A program made the position numbers and the translations under genes. Positions 47,401 to 59,100 of a stretch of 64,000 bases of DNA are shown here, piece by piece. A model generated the notes under the pieces. The model saw nothing but the letters and a program-made list of their open reading frames with translations. It was not told the DNA's origin and searched no databases. The stretch spans positions 12,330,327 to 12,394,326 of the forward strand of contig WMCF01000025.1 of the NCBI GenBank assembly GCA_009792885.1, read 5' to 3'. Every line of letters starts with the position of its first letter. Position 1 is the first letter of the stretch. The stretch comes from Eremophila alpestris peregrina (Eukaryota; Chordata; Aves; Passeriformes; Alaudidae).

Positions 47401-48945
47401 ATATTTCCATGAGAATTTGAAAAACATTTGAAGCCCACCAGTATCTTGTAGTTTAGTCTCCTTGGAAAGAAGTCCAATTTATTTATACATCCCAAGGTAG
47501 CATGTATTCATAGGCATCTCCACTAAGAGAAATATTTAAAAGTTTCTATGAAAAGCCTCAAAATCAGCAAATAAGATCTGTAGAAAAATTTTATCTTTTT
47601 TCAAATAAAAAAAATTATGAAGAGGATTTTTAAGATAAATTTCTTCATGGAGACTTTGTTGTTTTACACCACAGCATAAATATGCTGCACAAATAATTGC
47701 ACTCACATACACACAAACAGTTTCTTAACTTATTTGAATTAGAAATCGTCTAGTTACTTACAGATGACCAGTTTTATTAAGAAAAAAGTTTTAAGATTAT
47801 AGGGCCCTGAACCATGTGCATTAGAGATTGCCATCCCAATTTAGAAAAAAAGCAAAATAATTACTCTAGTTGAATGACCTTTTTTTTGTGCCATGTTGTC
47901 CCTGTAAGTTACTGACTGTTAGCAGGAAAATATTTTTGGGAAGAAGAAAATTTTTTCCTTTTAGGCTTCTGTTTAAACAAAGTTTTCTTTTAATAAGCCT
48001 TGATACCTTGCTAAAAATAGCTAAAAATCATTGTAGAATTCAGTCATATGCACCTTCAATCCGTTCAACATTGATTCCTCAGAACAAATGTGAAGCTAAT
48101 GGTTTTTACTCATTGATTCAAAATGTGAAGCTGACCCTGTAGTTCTGTTCCCTAAAATAGCCACCTTCTTGCTGCTGACTGGTTCATCCTTCCCTCCTCT
48201 GCTGGTACGTCTTTCCTTTTATATATTAGATGGCTTTTGACTTAATGGACAGACTTTTCAGAGTGCTGTCTGGTTTATCTGACAGAAGGAATAGTGGACC
48301 TAATCTTTCTCCAGAAGTTCTGGATTAAATAGTTATACAAATATTAGAAAGCAGAAGAGGCACATCAATACATTACAAAACAGAGCTGTTTTGTCTGTTT
48401 CATAGGTTTGTAAGAAGACAGCTAAAACAGCTCACTTTTTAGTAGGAGTCCAAATATTTTAGACATATTTTGATGTATTTGGTATATTAAAGCTATTCAT
48501 CATTAATTTATGAAAGCAAACTTAAAAAACATAGATGTCAAAACCTGTTTTCTCTAAGCTTCAAGTAGAACAGAGTGAGCACCTCTGTTATTGAGAGCTC
48601 AGAGAGCCAAGAGTTTGGTCTGAACTGAGATTCCCACTCTTCAAATATACTTTGGTCACATCAGGAAAATCTTTCCTACTAGAACTGTCCTCTCCTGCAT
48701 GAGTCTCTTGTCCCTTGCAGTTTGTTCACAAAGCCACAGGATGACAATACTAACAGTGACTCTTTTTTTGGTACGTAAACCTTTCAATTCTTTCTGTTTG
48801 CTGACTGGCTTTTGGCTTCCTTATCACTGATCACCAAATGACACTTTTAGACTCTCTGGCAAGTAAGGAGGGCAGTGGCCTTGGACATCTACCTTGGACA
48901 TCAGGCAAAGACTTTGACACTTCTTCCATAGAATTCTACATTTCT
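44417..48945. other. Unassigned right-arm sequence
   Basis: Inverted copy of 26600-31103. No gene, RNA or named repeat recognised; frames shared with the left arm look incidental. Confidence 0.5.
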
Positions 48946-49720
48946 TACCCTTGGCAGGGTAAAAAACTGCCTGGATGACAGAGCCCAGAGGGTGGTGGGG
49001 AACGGAGTTACATCCAGTTGGTGGCCAGTCACAAGTGGTGTTCCCCAGGGATCAGTGCTGGAATCAGCCCTGTGGAGTATCTTTATCAATGACGTGGATA
49101 GGTGGATAAAATGCACTTTCAATCAGTTTGCAGATGATACCAAGCAGGGCTGGAGGGTTGATCTGCTGGAGTGTAGGAAGCCTCTGGATAGGCTGGACTG
49201 ATGGGCCAAGGCCAACTGAATGAGGTTCAAAAAGGGAAAATGCTGGGTCCTGTGCTTGGGTCACAACAACCCCAGGCAGCACTTACACACTTGGGAAAAA
49301 GTTTCAGGAAAGTGGCCCAGTGGGAAAGGACCTGGAGTTTAGAGTACAAGTCTTATGAGGAGCAGATGAGGGAGTTGGGGTTGTTTAGCCTGGAGGAAAG
49401 AAGGCTGAGAGGAGACCTTATTGCTCTGTACAACTACCTGAAAGGGGGCTGTAGCCAGGTATGTATTGGTCCTTCTTTCCAGATATCCAGCAATAAGACA
49501 GAGGAAACAAGCTCAAGTTGCACCAGGGGAAATTTATATTTGATATTAGAAAAAAATTATCACTGGAAGGGTTGTCAAGGGAAGAGGCTGCCCACGGAAA
49601 TAATGGAGTCACCCTCCCTGGAGGTATTGAAAAGCCGTGTAGATTTGGCACTTACAGACATTGTTCAGTGGTAGTCTTGGCAGTGCTGGATTGATGGTTA
49701 GATTCTTAACAATCATTTCC
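48946..49720 (+). mobile_element. CR1 LINE copy in right arm (uninterrupted)
   Basis: Carries the RT words GVPQGS and FADD in the 48992-49201 frame, followed by a 157-codon frame (49201-49674) of typical CR1 3' sequence. It keeps the empty gatatc target (49482-49487) that is occupied by an LTR in the left arm. It is 5'-truncated within RT and lacks the terminal CR1 repeat. LINE RT normally copies RNA at a nicked target; this fragment is inactive. Confidence 0.92.
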
Positions 49721-50886
49721 AATGTGAATGTTTGTATAAATGTGCAATTTTATACTTATTTTCTTGCATCTTTTCCAAACCTGGTGCTTTGCCATCTTTA
49801 TTTTCTTTGTTGTCTAGACTCCTCATTACGCATTTGGTTCTGTTTAGCAAAAACAGTCAGTTGTATGTCCATTGTCTCTGAATACCAGTCACCAGTCTAA
49901 GAAATGTCATGATTAGGGACCATGGCTCATGCATGAAGAAATGATGCAAAACAAATCTTTACTGGTACATGCACTTTTCCCTTTATTAAATTTTTAAAAC
50001 ACACTATGTTGTCTCCTTTTTTACTGAGATGCTTCAGAAATTCAGTGGATTTTGGCAATATAAATATGTCTCAGTCATCCAGATACGTCTCTATATGAAA
50101 TTGAATAAGGTTCATCCATATTTCCATATCACAGTAGAATCATTTCCACAACTGCATTATTTTATTATAAATGTCTTCTCTAGAACAAGACTAATCCTGA
50201 ATAGATATTTCTAGTTTATTTCTGATCAAATGATCAGCAGTCAACCAACAAAACCACTCACATTTGTTTGTGGAATGACCAACAGGTAGAAATTTCCTCA
50301 AAATTACAGTGCAAATCATGTGAAGTTACAGCCTTGCTAGCAAACACTACTGTGATTTTGGTCCTTCTGGGGAATTGTCTTCGACTGTGGCATCACTTAC
50401 ATCACATGAAATTCTGAAAAAATCTGGAAAAAAACCCTCATTATCTCAGATGTACAAGTCTGTCAAGATAACCCACAAAATGCGTTTTCCACATACATTC
50501 ACCATGGAATACTTTCTTCAGAACACAAAACCTTCTAAAATTAATGTGTAATATCTAACTGTTATTAAGCTAAAGAGATAATGATGAATATGGATAAAAG
50601 ACTCATATAGCTTCATTAACAAGATCCTAGGTTCCATCAGAGAAAAAAGTCTAATTTGTATTCCTAAATTTCAAGAGGAAATTATCATAGGAAAGAGAAA
50701 TCAGTGGGTTTGAGTAGTAGTGGTTAGGCAGGTCATGTAACTATTTTGTCTGTTGGTAATTGAATTAGTACTGTAGCAACTAAAGAAAATCAGCAAAAGT
50801 GTATCTTACATTTTACCTCACCTGCATATTTTTAACCATGTCCCTATTACATTGCATTACATTATATTTAGTACTACCATTTAAAA

Positions 50887-51035
50887 CAACCCCAGATCCC
50901 CCAGCTCTTTTTCACAGGCCTTGTGTTCCAGGCCCTTCATCACCCTTGTTGTCCTTCTCTGGATGTGTTCAAGCATCTCAACATCTTTCCCAAACTGGGA
51001 AGCTCAGAACTGGACACCAAGTGACATTGATCTAC
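50887..51035 (-). mobile_element. CR1 LINE fragment at the palindrome edge
   Basis: Minus-strand CR1 segment with GTTGTCCTTCTCTGGATGTGTTCAAGCA-like wording (50948-50975), corresponding to the coding-to-3' part of CR1. It begins at the exact base where arm homology ends and has no counterpart beside the left arm. Confidence 0.75.
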
Positions 51036-52181
51036 TTGGTGTTTTTTTAATCTTCCTGTGAATAAACAACTATAGTATTGTAATATTTGTGCAAGTAATC
51101 CATCAGTTTGGTTGTGTGAACATCTTCACAGGTCTTTCCAATCCTTTTTAAATCACACTAGCTAATGCTGAAAAATAAGCAACAGATTGTTCCATATGCC
51201 CTAAAGTGAAATTATTAGGACTGAAAATCCTGGCATTTTTTGTTTCTTTTGGGACAATAAAAATTTTTGAAACAGCTGTCATGGAAAGAGGAAAAGATAC
51301 ATTCTGAAAAGACTTCCAAGATCTGAGCTTTTAAAATAATCTAGAAGATGATTATGCGTATTCTGAATGGTCGATAAGAACTGTGGACTTCCACAAAATT
51401 TTAATCTTCTGTAGATGGATGGGATACAGGAGAGTTCATTCATCTCTCAAATTAAGCATATGTGATGGATTCTTAAAAAAAAAAATTCCCTTACCTTTGA
51501 TGACAGGAAAGACTTGTAAATAATGCTGTCCAGTACAATGACAGAAAACATGAAACAAATGATCTTGGTAAAACTATCTTAAAAATACCCCAAAGCTATA
51601 AGCTTTTTTGTGTTATCATTTCAATCACCTATACTTAGTAGTTTGATAAACTACTTAGCTACAACTTATTAAGGTATACTTTATAAAATATGAAAGAGAT
51701 GGTGATAGTAGCTTTTAGCAATTATAGTAGGGCTCACCAGAAAAAAAACCAAAAAACCAAACGTCAAACAGCTAGGGTGCTACCACTTTCTAGAAATGGA
51801 TATAAATCTTTGGATCAATTGGTGGAAGGAAGCAGACAGGCCAGTCCCTGTGAATTGGTACTTGTCTAAGTGTCCTTTTAAAGTTGAGATTACAGGTGAG
51901 AAAGACTTGCCAGTCATTTTTATTTGGATCAGGAAAAGGAAACTGTGATGTTATCTCAGCAAAGACCATACTTAACAAAATTATCTGTGTGCAGAAGTGG
52001 CTGGCAGACCCTTCTGATCAGCAGAGGGATTGATGGGAACACAAGTATGGCTGTCTTCTGTTGGCTGAATAAGAAGGCTTAAGGCCATTTTTTCCCTATT
52101 ATTTCACTGTGTTTTAAAAAATATCCTTCAATGCAAGAGACAAAAATCCCAGTTGAAAAATTGTATTGATGCACAGTATAG
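51036..52181. other. Unassigned AT-rich DNA
   Basis: No gene or repeat recognised. Confidence 0.45.
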
Positions 52182-53163
52182 TGTTGTCATGTTCCAGTGT
52201 TGGGAACTGCAAGGAGTTCTATTAATAATGGACGATCAGGAATGAAATTAAACCAAATGAAGGAAACATTGGATCTGAGAACTGTTTATTGATAACAAAA
52301 AGACAAAATACAAGGAGTTACTCTACTAAAGAGGGCCAGAAAAGACAGAGCAAGGGGAAGAAAAATGGGAGGGAGAAAGAAAGAGGGGAGACAGTGGAAA
52401 AAAGAGGACATTACCAGTGGAGTTCAGGGAGTGCCATTGATGTCCATGAGAAGGGGGCTGTGTGCACTATCTGCCTGGGGACAGCACCCGTGGTGATGGG
52501 TGGCTGGACATGAGGTGACACGAGGTGACAGGAGGTGGCAGGAGGTGACACAAGGTGACATGAGGTGACACGAGGTGAAACGGGATGAGGGGCACTCTGG
52601 CAGGAGGTCCAGGAATCCAGACAGGGTCGTGGTGAGGAGTAGCAGCTGGCTGGATCAGAGGCAGGCTGGGTTGGACACAGGGGCCCCAAGCAGGGATACA
52701 GAGATGGAGCAGACAAGGCGTTGGTCAGGGACACAGGGAGGCAGGACAGACACGAGGGTGAGCAAGAGCCAGTGAGGGCAGGAGAGCCAAAAGGCAGGAC
52801 TCCAAAAGCAAGTTCAAAAATCCCCACAAAGAGTCAAAAGGCCAGGGACAGAACAGCCCCTGCAGCTTGGGGTGCAGTTACTTTTTATGCCCTCAGCTCC
52901 TCCCAAAGTCCACCTGCTGACAGGAGACCATTGTCCCAGTCCAATGTCCCACTGCAGTGCATTGGTACAGACCTTTTGCCATCTGACTGGAGAGTGGCTC
53001 TGGGGTGCAGTGTCTTCAGTGCTCCCCTGCTGACTACCTGTCCCATGTCAGACGTGAAGTGGTGGCCAGCAAAGTCTCTCTAGAGCAAGAGACTCCATCA
53101 TCTCCATCCCCTAGCTGTCTCCTGGACATGGCACACGTGCAAATGACATCCACTGCTGAGACA
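52182..53163 (-). mobile_element. Probable LTR (about 980 bp)
   Basis: On the minus strand it starts TGTCTCAGCAGTGGATG, has a TATA-like GGCATAAAAAG (about 52885-52895), and carries AATAAACAG (about 52284-52292) about 100 bp before the proposed end. It is much more GC-rich than its flanks. No TSD was found and the left limit is uncertain by several bases, so a damaged LTR or another repeat remains possible. The 138-codon frame inside (52411-52827) is cysteine/serine/proline-rich shadow translation. Confidence 0.55.
52511..52590 (+). repeat. Decamer tandem repeat, 8 copies
   Basis: Eight 10-bp units of the form (t/c/g)gaggtgaca lie in register from 52511 to 52590, the last one degenerate. It lies within the probable LTR. 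Confidence 0.93.
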
Positions 53164-56100
53164 TAACAAAACTGAATTGGCTCCTCACTCCTTTAGAGTT
53201 GACAGATATTAATCATGTGATCTTCTTTAATTTGCAAGATGTCTGAGAAAGAAACTTTCAAACTTTCACAACTACTTATCTTCTGGTAAATAAATTTAAA
53301 AAACCCAAAAAACACCCTATTTTTGAAAAGACCTATTGTGGTCCCTTACAGTCATTTCTTTTCTTAAAGCACTAGAAGTTCTAAATCCTTTTCCAAATAT
53401 TCTCAGGCATTTTTTGACCCCAGCAGAGTTGGTTCAGTGTTCAGGAATAGTGTTTGATATTTTGTCTGAATTGAGAGATCCATCAAGCCTCTTATAATGA
53501 AGGAATATAACTTTGCCAGAGGCTCAATCATTAATGTCCAGACAGATTTTGGATGGTTTGTATTACTTTGTGGTTGGCAAACTTTTGATATTACAGTGAG
53601 AAAAGTAAACAGAGAGCATTTCCTTTAGAAATATTTCGTCTGTCAGTACAAATACTTTATAAGTAATGCTGGATCACTTTCCAGGAGCCCAGCAAGCAAC
53701 ATGGAAAATTATTATAGTAGTATTTGAATACCAGAGAAAGTGTAATTGCAGAAATCAATAGATAATATGTTTCTATGATTCTTCATACATGTTTATGAAT
53801 AAGGACATGAGATAAAAATGTTCCCCAAATACTGAACAATCTTGCTCTAGATTAGATCAGTTCAGATAAACCATCTAATTTTGATTTCTAATGTAAGTTT
53901 TTTTTTTATTAGTGTATTATTAGTTGTAATCCTAAATTCTGCTATTCCATATGAGATACTAAATGAAATCTCAGTTGTATAGTAATAAAAGGGGAAAGTT
54001 ACACTGTAGTCATTGCATTGAACAGCTCAGTGTCTAAAGTACAGAAAATGAAGGAATAATTTTTCAATAGTAGTGATTTCAAAAAAAGTATTTAACTATC
54101 AAAAATATTTTTAAAATGTCCCTTCATGAAATCAAGAAAAACTTAGAATGAAAGGAAACATATTACATGAAGAAAATATATCCATATTGCTGAGAACACA
54201 TTTGAAACCATGCTAAACTGAAGACATTTAAGTATGGATTAGATGTGTGACTCTGTCATTTGGGTTAAATATAACTTAAATTTCACTGCATCCTGTGAAG
54301 AGAGACCTTCTACACAATAAGTATTGTCTTATTTTATTCTTTTTGAAACAAGAGGAAACCAGACAGATCACTCCTCTACAGTTTTCAAGGGCAAATAGCC
54401 ATGTTCTCTTCCTTGCTGAGTATAATTTGGGAATTACAAAATGTAAAGACTCTGCACTAAACCAGATCATCTCCCCATTATTCTACTCCCTACAGAGGAT
54501 ATTAGGGAGAGAAACACCAGCCTTATTCATACCAGAAACTCTCAGAGCAAAGTGTTCTGAACAAAGTGCTGCATTGAAAGAGGTAGTGAAGGATAATCAC
54601 AGATCCATACACGAGCTGGATATTGTCTGCATAAAATTAATTGTGTAATACAGTATTTGTTCAACTCTGCTCTTATACCACTGCTGCTATCATGAGGAAC
54701 ATTGTAACAAAAAAAAATTAAACACTGATGGCATTAACCTGAACAGTAGTATTTAAACTGTGTTAAAAGCTCTCTAACAATTAGAAAGATATATTTATAC
54801 ATTGCCAGGTTCAACCATTTCAGAAGAAAGACATTTTTTTGAGAAAAAAAAATCTTCCTTTGCAAGATGAGGTTGATTTACACTTGATCTTTATTCTAAG
54901 GCATTTCAGGCGGCATATTCAGATAGCAACTACCAATGGATGGTGTTCAAAATTATCCACATCCATTTTCAGGATTCTGCATTGGGCATTTCAGGAAGAA
55001 TTATATGAAGACAGAATCACATTCTCTGGAAATAAAATACTTTCAGGCAAATTACAAGCAAGACCCTTGACAGGTTCATTATAAGCCTTTTTGTACCTTA
55101 GATTTATTAAACTCTTTCAACTCATACTGTGAAAATTATATGAGAAAAAGGAAGGAAAAAAAATAAGTCTCAGGGAATTCTATTACTGATCTGACAAATA
55201 AGTGACTCAGGTTTTAGAAATAGATCTTGATCTGGATGTCTTGGCCTCCAGTAAAGGAGCTTCTATCTATTTCTTCTCAGGATTTAGAGGTGATGTTTTA
55301 TCTTCTGCTAAAGAGATAAAAGACAAAAATATGTCATGATTTCTGTGTAATGAAAAGTGTTTTAAAAAAACAGAGAATTGAAGTAACAAGGCATTGAGAA
55401 TTCTGGACATGTTACTTGTCACATCTCCAACATTGCAAAGGCTCATGACAAGTGAAACTTTTTTTTCTTTCATCTGTTGCTTCTGGGTGGCTTATGGTAT
55501 TCTTATGGTATTCTAGGTTTCTTTTGTAAAAGTTCTGGTTCATTGTTCAGAACCGTCCGAGTTTGACCCAGGGAAATACAAGTTAGCTAAGGCCAAACTG
55601 AATTCAGAATCTGTATAAAACAGATCATCTGGGCTATCAAACATGGAGTTATTGATACTGTGTTGGAATTTATAAGGGATGATGCCTTTAGTTCTAATAT
55701 CTCCTTTTTTTCTTCTTCTTCTCACTCTTTGTCCAATAGATCACAAGTCATTATCAATGAGGTTGTAGAAACTACCCTTGTCTCCCACTGCTACAGGGGC
55801 AGCATTTTTGTAAAGTTCATTTTGATCTAAAACCCAAATATCAGCTATTGTTACAGAAAAGAGCAAAGCATATATCTCAATTCCTGTAACATGGGGGTAT
55901 CTTTATTTTCAGTAAGACTGCATAATTCTATCAGATGTCTGAATGTTCAAAAATGTCATAGCCTAACTGAAGAAAATAATATCCCTATTATTTGAATCAC
56001 TTTTTTATATTTATTATAAAATTGGGTTGTTTTGGAGGTGGGGTTGCACAAACACATGCATATATATCCCATACATACAGATATATAAATGCATATGAAG

Positions 56101-59100
56101 TGAGCAGAGGGGGATTCCTTACTGGTACTCTGTAATTTTTGCTAGCAGATATTATGTGCCTAATCCAAACTATTGGAAGGGAATATTTATAGTATAGCTG
56201 GAGGAAGGATTTTTAATGACATCTTTATAAATGAAACTTACAGAAAACAAATATGATTACAAATGCACAGATTGATATTTAGGGTGATACTTATTTGTAC
56301 ACAGAGTTTTTGATGTTGATTAAGAGGCTGGAAGCATATATCTAGCAATAAAAATTATAAATGACAAACATGCCAATCACAGATATGTGTACTGTAATGA
56401 AACTTTAGGCAGAGAAAAGAAATTTAAATCCTGGACTTCTTAGTGCCTGAGAAAAGGGGATGCATTACCTATTTTCTATGTAATTAGCACAGAGCACTAA
56501 TATGTTTGGCTTTTTTTCCCCTTTTTTATGCAAGAAGGGAACTAAGTCCTTTTGTGGATGAGGGTAATATTTGAAATTTAAACTCTGGGGAATACAGTAG
56601 CTGTATACCACCGTATCCCTTGTTTATATCATTAATTTTAATAAATGGATTTATGATCATTATTTGATCTGTGGTAATTCTAAAACATACTTATCAGGAC
56701 TTTAGGAATGAGGTTTCCAGTGTGTTAGGAAATGTGTATAGAAAAAATTTCTGAGCTGGACAACAAATTACTCTAAGAGCAATACTCATTGTTAAATGAA
56801 TACCACAGAATAACATAGAGAGTTTAATGCAGTAAATACACAAGTTAAGTGGGTGGGTTATTAGACAAATGCTTTTTAAATCAATGGAGCATTTTTTGCA
56901 AGTGTGACATGAGGTGAATTTTAAGGTAGAACTGAAAGAAGGCAATGTTGTTGTCTTTTAATGTTTATTTTACTCATGAATATCAGTATTACCAGTGAGA
57001 AACATTTGAAGATGTATTTGATACATTAGTAGTAGGGGCAAGTACAATTTCATAGACCATTTTTTTACAAAAGAATTCCTGCTATGCATTTCAAGAAAAT
57101 GCCACAGAAAGTTTATATGTAAATAAAAGACTGCAATAATTGAAGGATTTTAGATTTTAATTCAGTTGTTAGTAGAAGTCCAAAACCAGACAATAATATG
57201 TGTTCTCATTCACATGTGACTTAAGTGCTAACTGTATTTGCATAATTCATAGAAATAAATTATTAACTTTAACATATAAGGTCTTTTTGCTCTTACCCAA
57301 AATCTAGTGTATCCATTTAGTAGTCTGTAAGGTAAATATTCTACTTTTCATTACCAAAAAAATGCATGTGTACTGGTTTAATATATTATTGCTTCTTGAT
57401 AAGATGCTTGATTTTGTGAAGGTTGTTTGGTGCTTTTGTGAACTTTTGACTCTGCTGACCTGATCCAGAAAGAGCCAGACAACACTGTCCTCTGCATCCT
57501 CCCTTGCTGATCATAAGGGACAAAAAATGTGGTGAATTACTATGGCAGTGCTTTATCACGAGACTGAAATGTTGTTGCCTTCAGAAAGAAGTATGGATAG
57601 AAAGAAAATAGTAACACACCATTTTAAAAGCTTTAGTTCACATAAGAATATCTCCAAAAACAAAAAACCTACAAGATTCCCAGATTTGACTTTCATATAC
57701 ATGTGGTGCAGCCTAATTTCTGTGCATCATCTCTTTACATTGAAAGATAGGAATTAAAAAGAGGAGAAATTATATGCACAATTCTTAATGGTTTTGTTGA
57801 TAAACCTAAGCTCTTCTGAATATTGTCTGCTTTCTGATAGGATAGATAAAGATTGAAGAAACAATTAGATAGGCTGTAGAGAAAGTTTAGCTTTCTCCTT
57901 AATAATTTCTGTATTTTTATCAGATATCAGAGTATTTGCAATGTTCATGGGTTTGAGTTGTTGTCAGGATGTCTTTAATTTACTGTATGAATAGCACAGA
58001 AAGTAATTTATAACAAATATATTTCTCATTGCTTCAGGGAAAATTTTCAAAAAAATGTGATAAATTATTAGCTGAACTGCACCTGTTAAAATTATTACTA
58101 AGTGATTTATATTTAAAAATAAAATGCATGTTTTCTGGCATACATCTTATATCTGACAATGTTCAGTTTTCTTTCTAAAGCAATGATCATCTAATTTTAT
58201 TAACTATATTTGCAATAAAACTCTAAATCTCATTTTGCTTATGTTTTGGATTTCTGCATATGACTATTAATTTAAACAGTTCTGTATTGTTTATTCAGTA
58301 TGTATATGCTTTCAAAAATAAACATAAATTATGCTCTTCAATGATCTACAAGTGCAGCATCTAGATCCATGTCTCTGACAGGCATACTCTTAGAAAAGGA
58401 GAAGAAAGACTATAGTTAAATCAAATAAATTTATCTTGGCCCAACACTGTGCAAGTTCATAAAGCTGGGTGACTATGATCTGTAAACAGTCAATTTCTCT
58501 TGACATTGAGAAGAACCACAAAAAGAAAAGTACAAATAAACAACAATAACAAAAAAGGCAACATAACTATAGCATTGTCCGTCTTATTTTCAGGGTTATA
58601 GGAAGATCAAGATTTAAATCCCTACTGTGAACCTCTGGGTCACAAATCATAAGGGAGGGCTCACAGTTGGAGTCTGGGGCTCTCTTTATCCCTACAGCTG
58701 CCTGCAGAAGAAAGTACGGAGCTGCTGCTTTGATTGCACACCTCAAAGAGGAAAGTCAAAAGCATGCAGGAGTGGAAAGGAGCTGTGCTGACAAAGCAGT
58801 GAAAAAGGTGTTGAGAAGAAACTCGTGACTCCAGAAAGAAGTCTTTTGTTAGTGATCATATTTAAACAGAAATACTGACACATTTCACAAGCAGTAGATG
58901 GGAAGGTGGGTCAGGCAGCTGAAAATATAATTGTTGTCCCTGAGAAGGTTCCCAAGTGCTGTGCTGCCCAGGAACACTCCCTTGTCCTGGTATTATCCCA
59001 GAACAATGTCACAGCTGCCCTTCAGCCACACCTTGGTTGTTCTGTGCACAGGTCAGTGTTTCCCCTGCCACAGTCACACTGGGGGATGGCAAGGAGCTAG

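Larger units (their letters stand above)
35728..50886 (-). repeat. Right arm of the inverted duplication
   Basis: Inverted partner of 24086-32104. Excluding the provirus (36215-44416) and the left-arm LTR insertion with one TSD copy (530 bp), the outer arm parts are about 6486 bp (left) and 6470 bp (right), so few other size changes occurred. The outer edge is CCATTTAAAA ending at 50886, where a CR1 fragment begins; the inner edge is at 35728. Confidence 0.95.

Noticed and set aside
24086..50886. Palindrome as an assembly artefact (one allele placed twice, inverted)
   Set aside because: The arms differ by about 3% in the part counted and carry different insertions (solo LTR against provirus; LTR at 25503-26026 only on the left) and different flanks.
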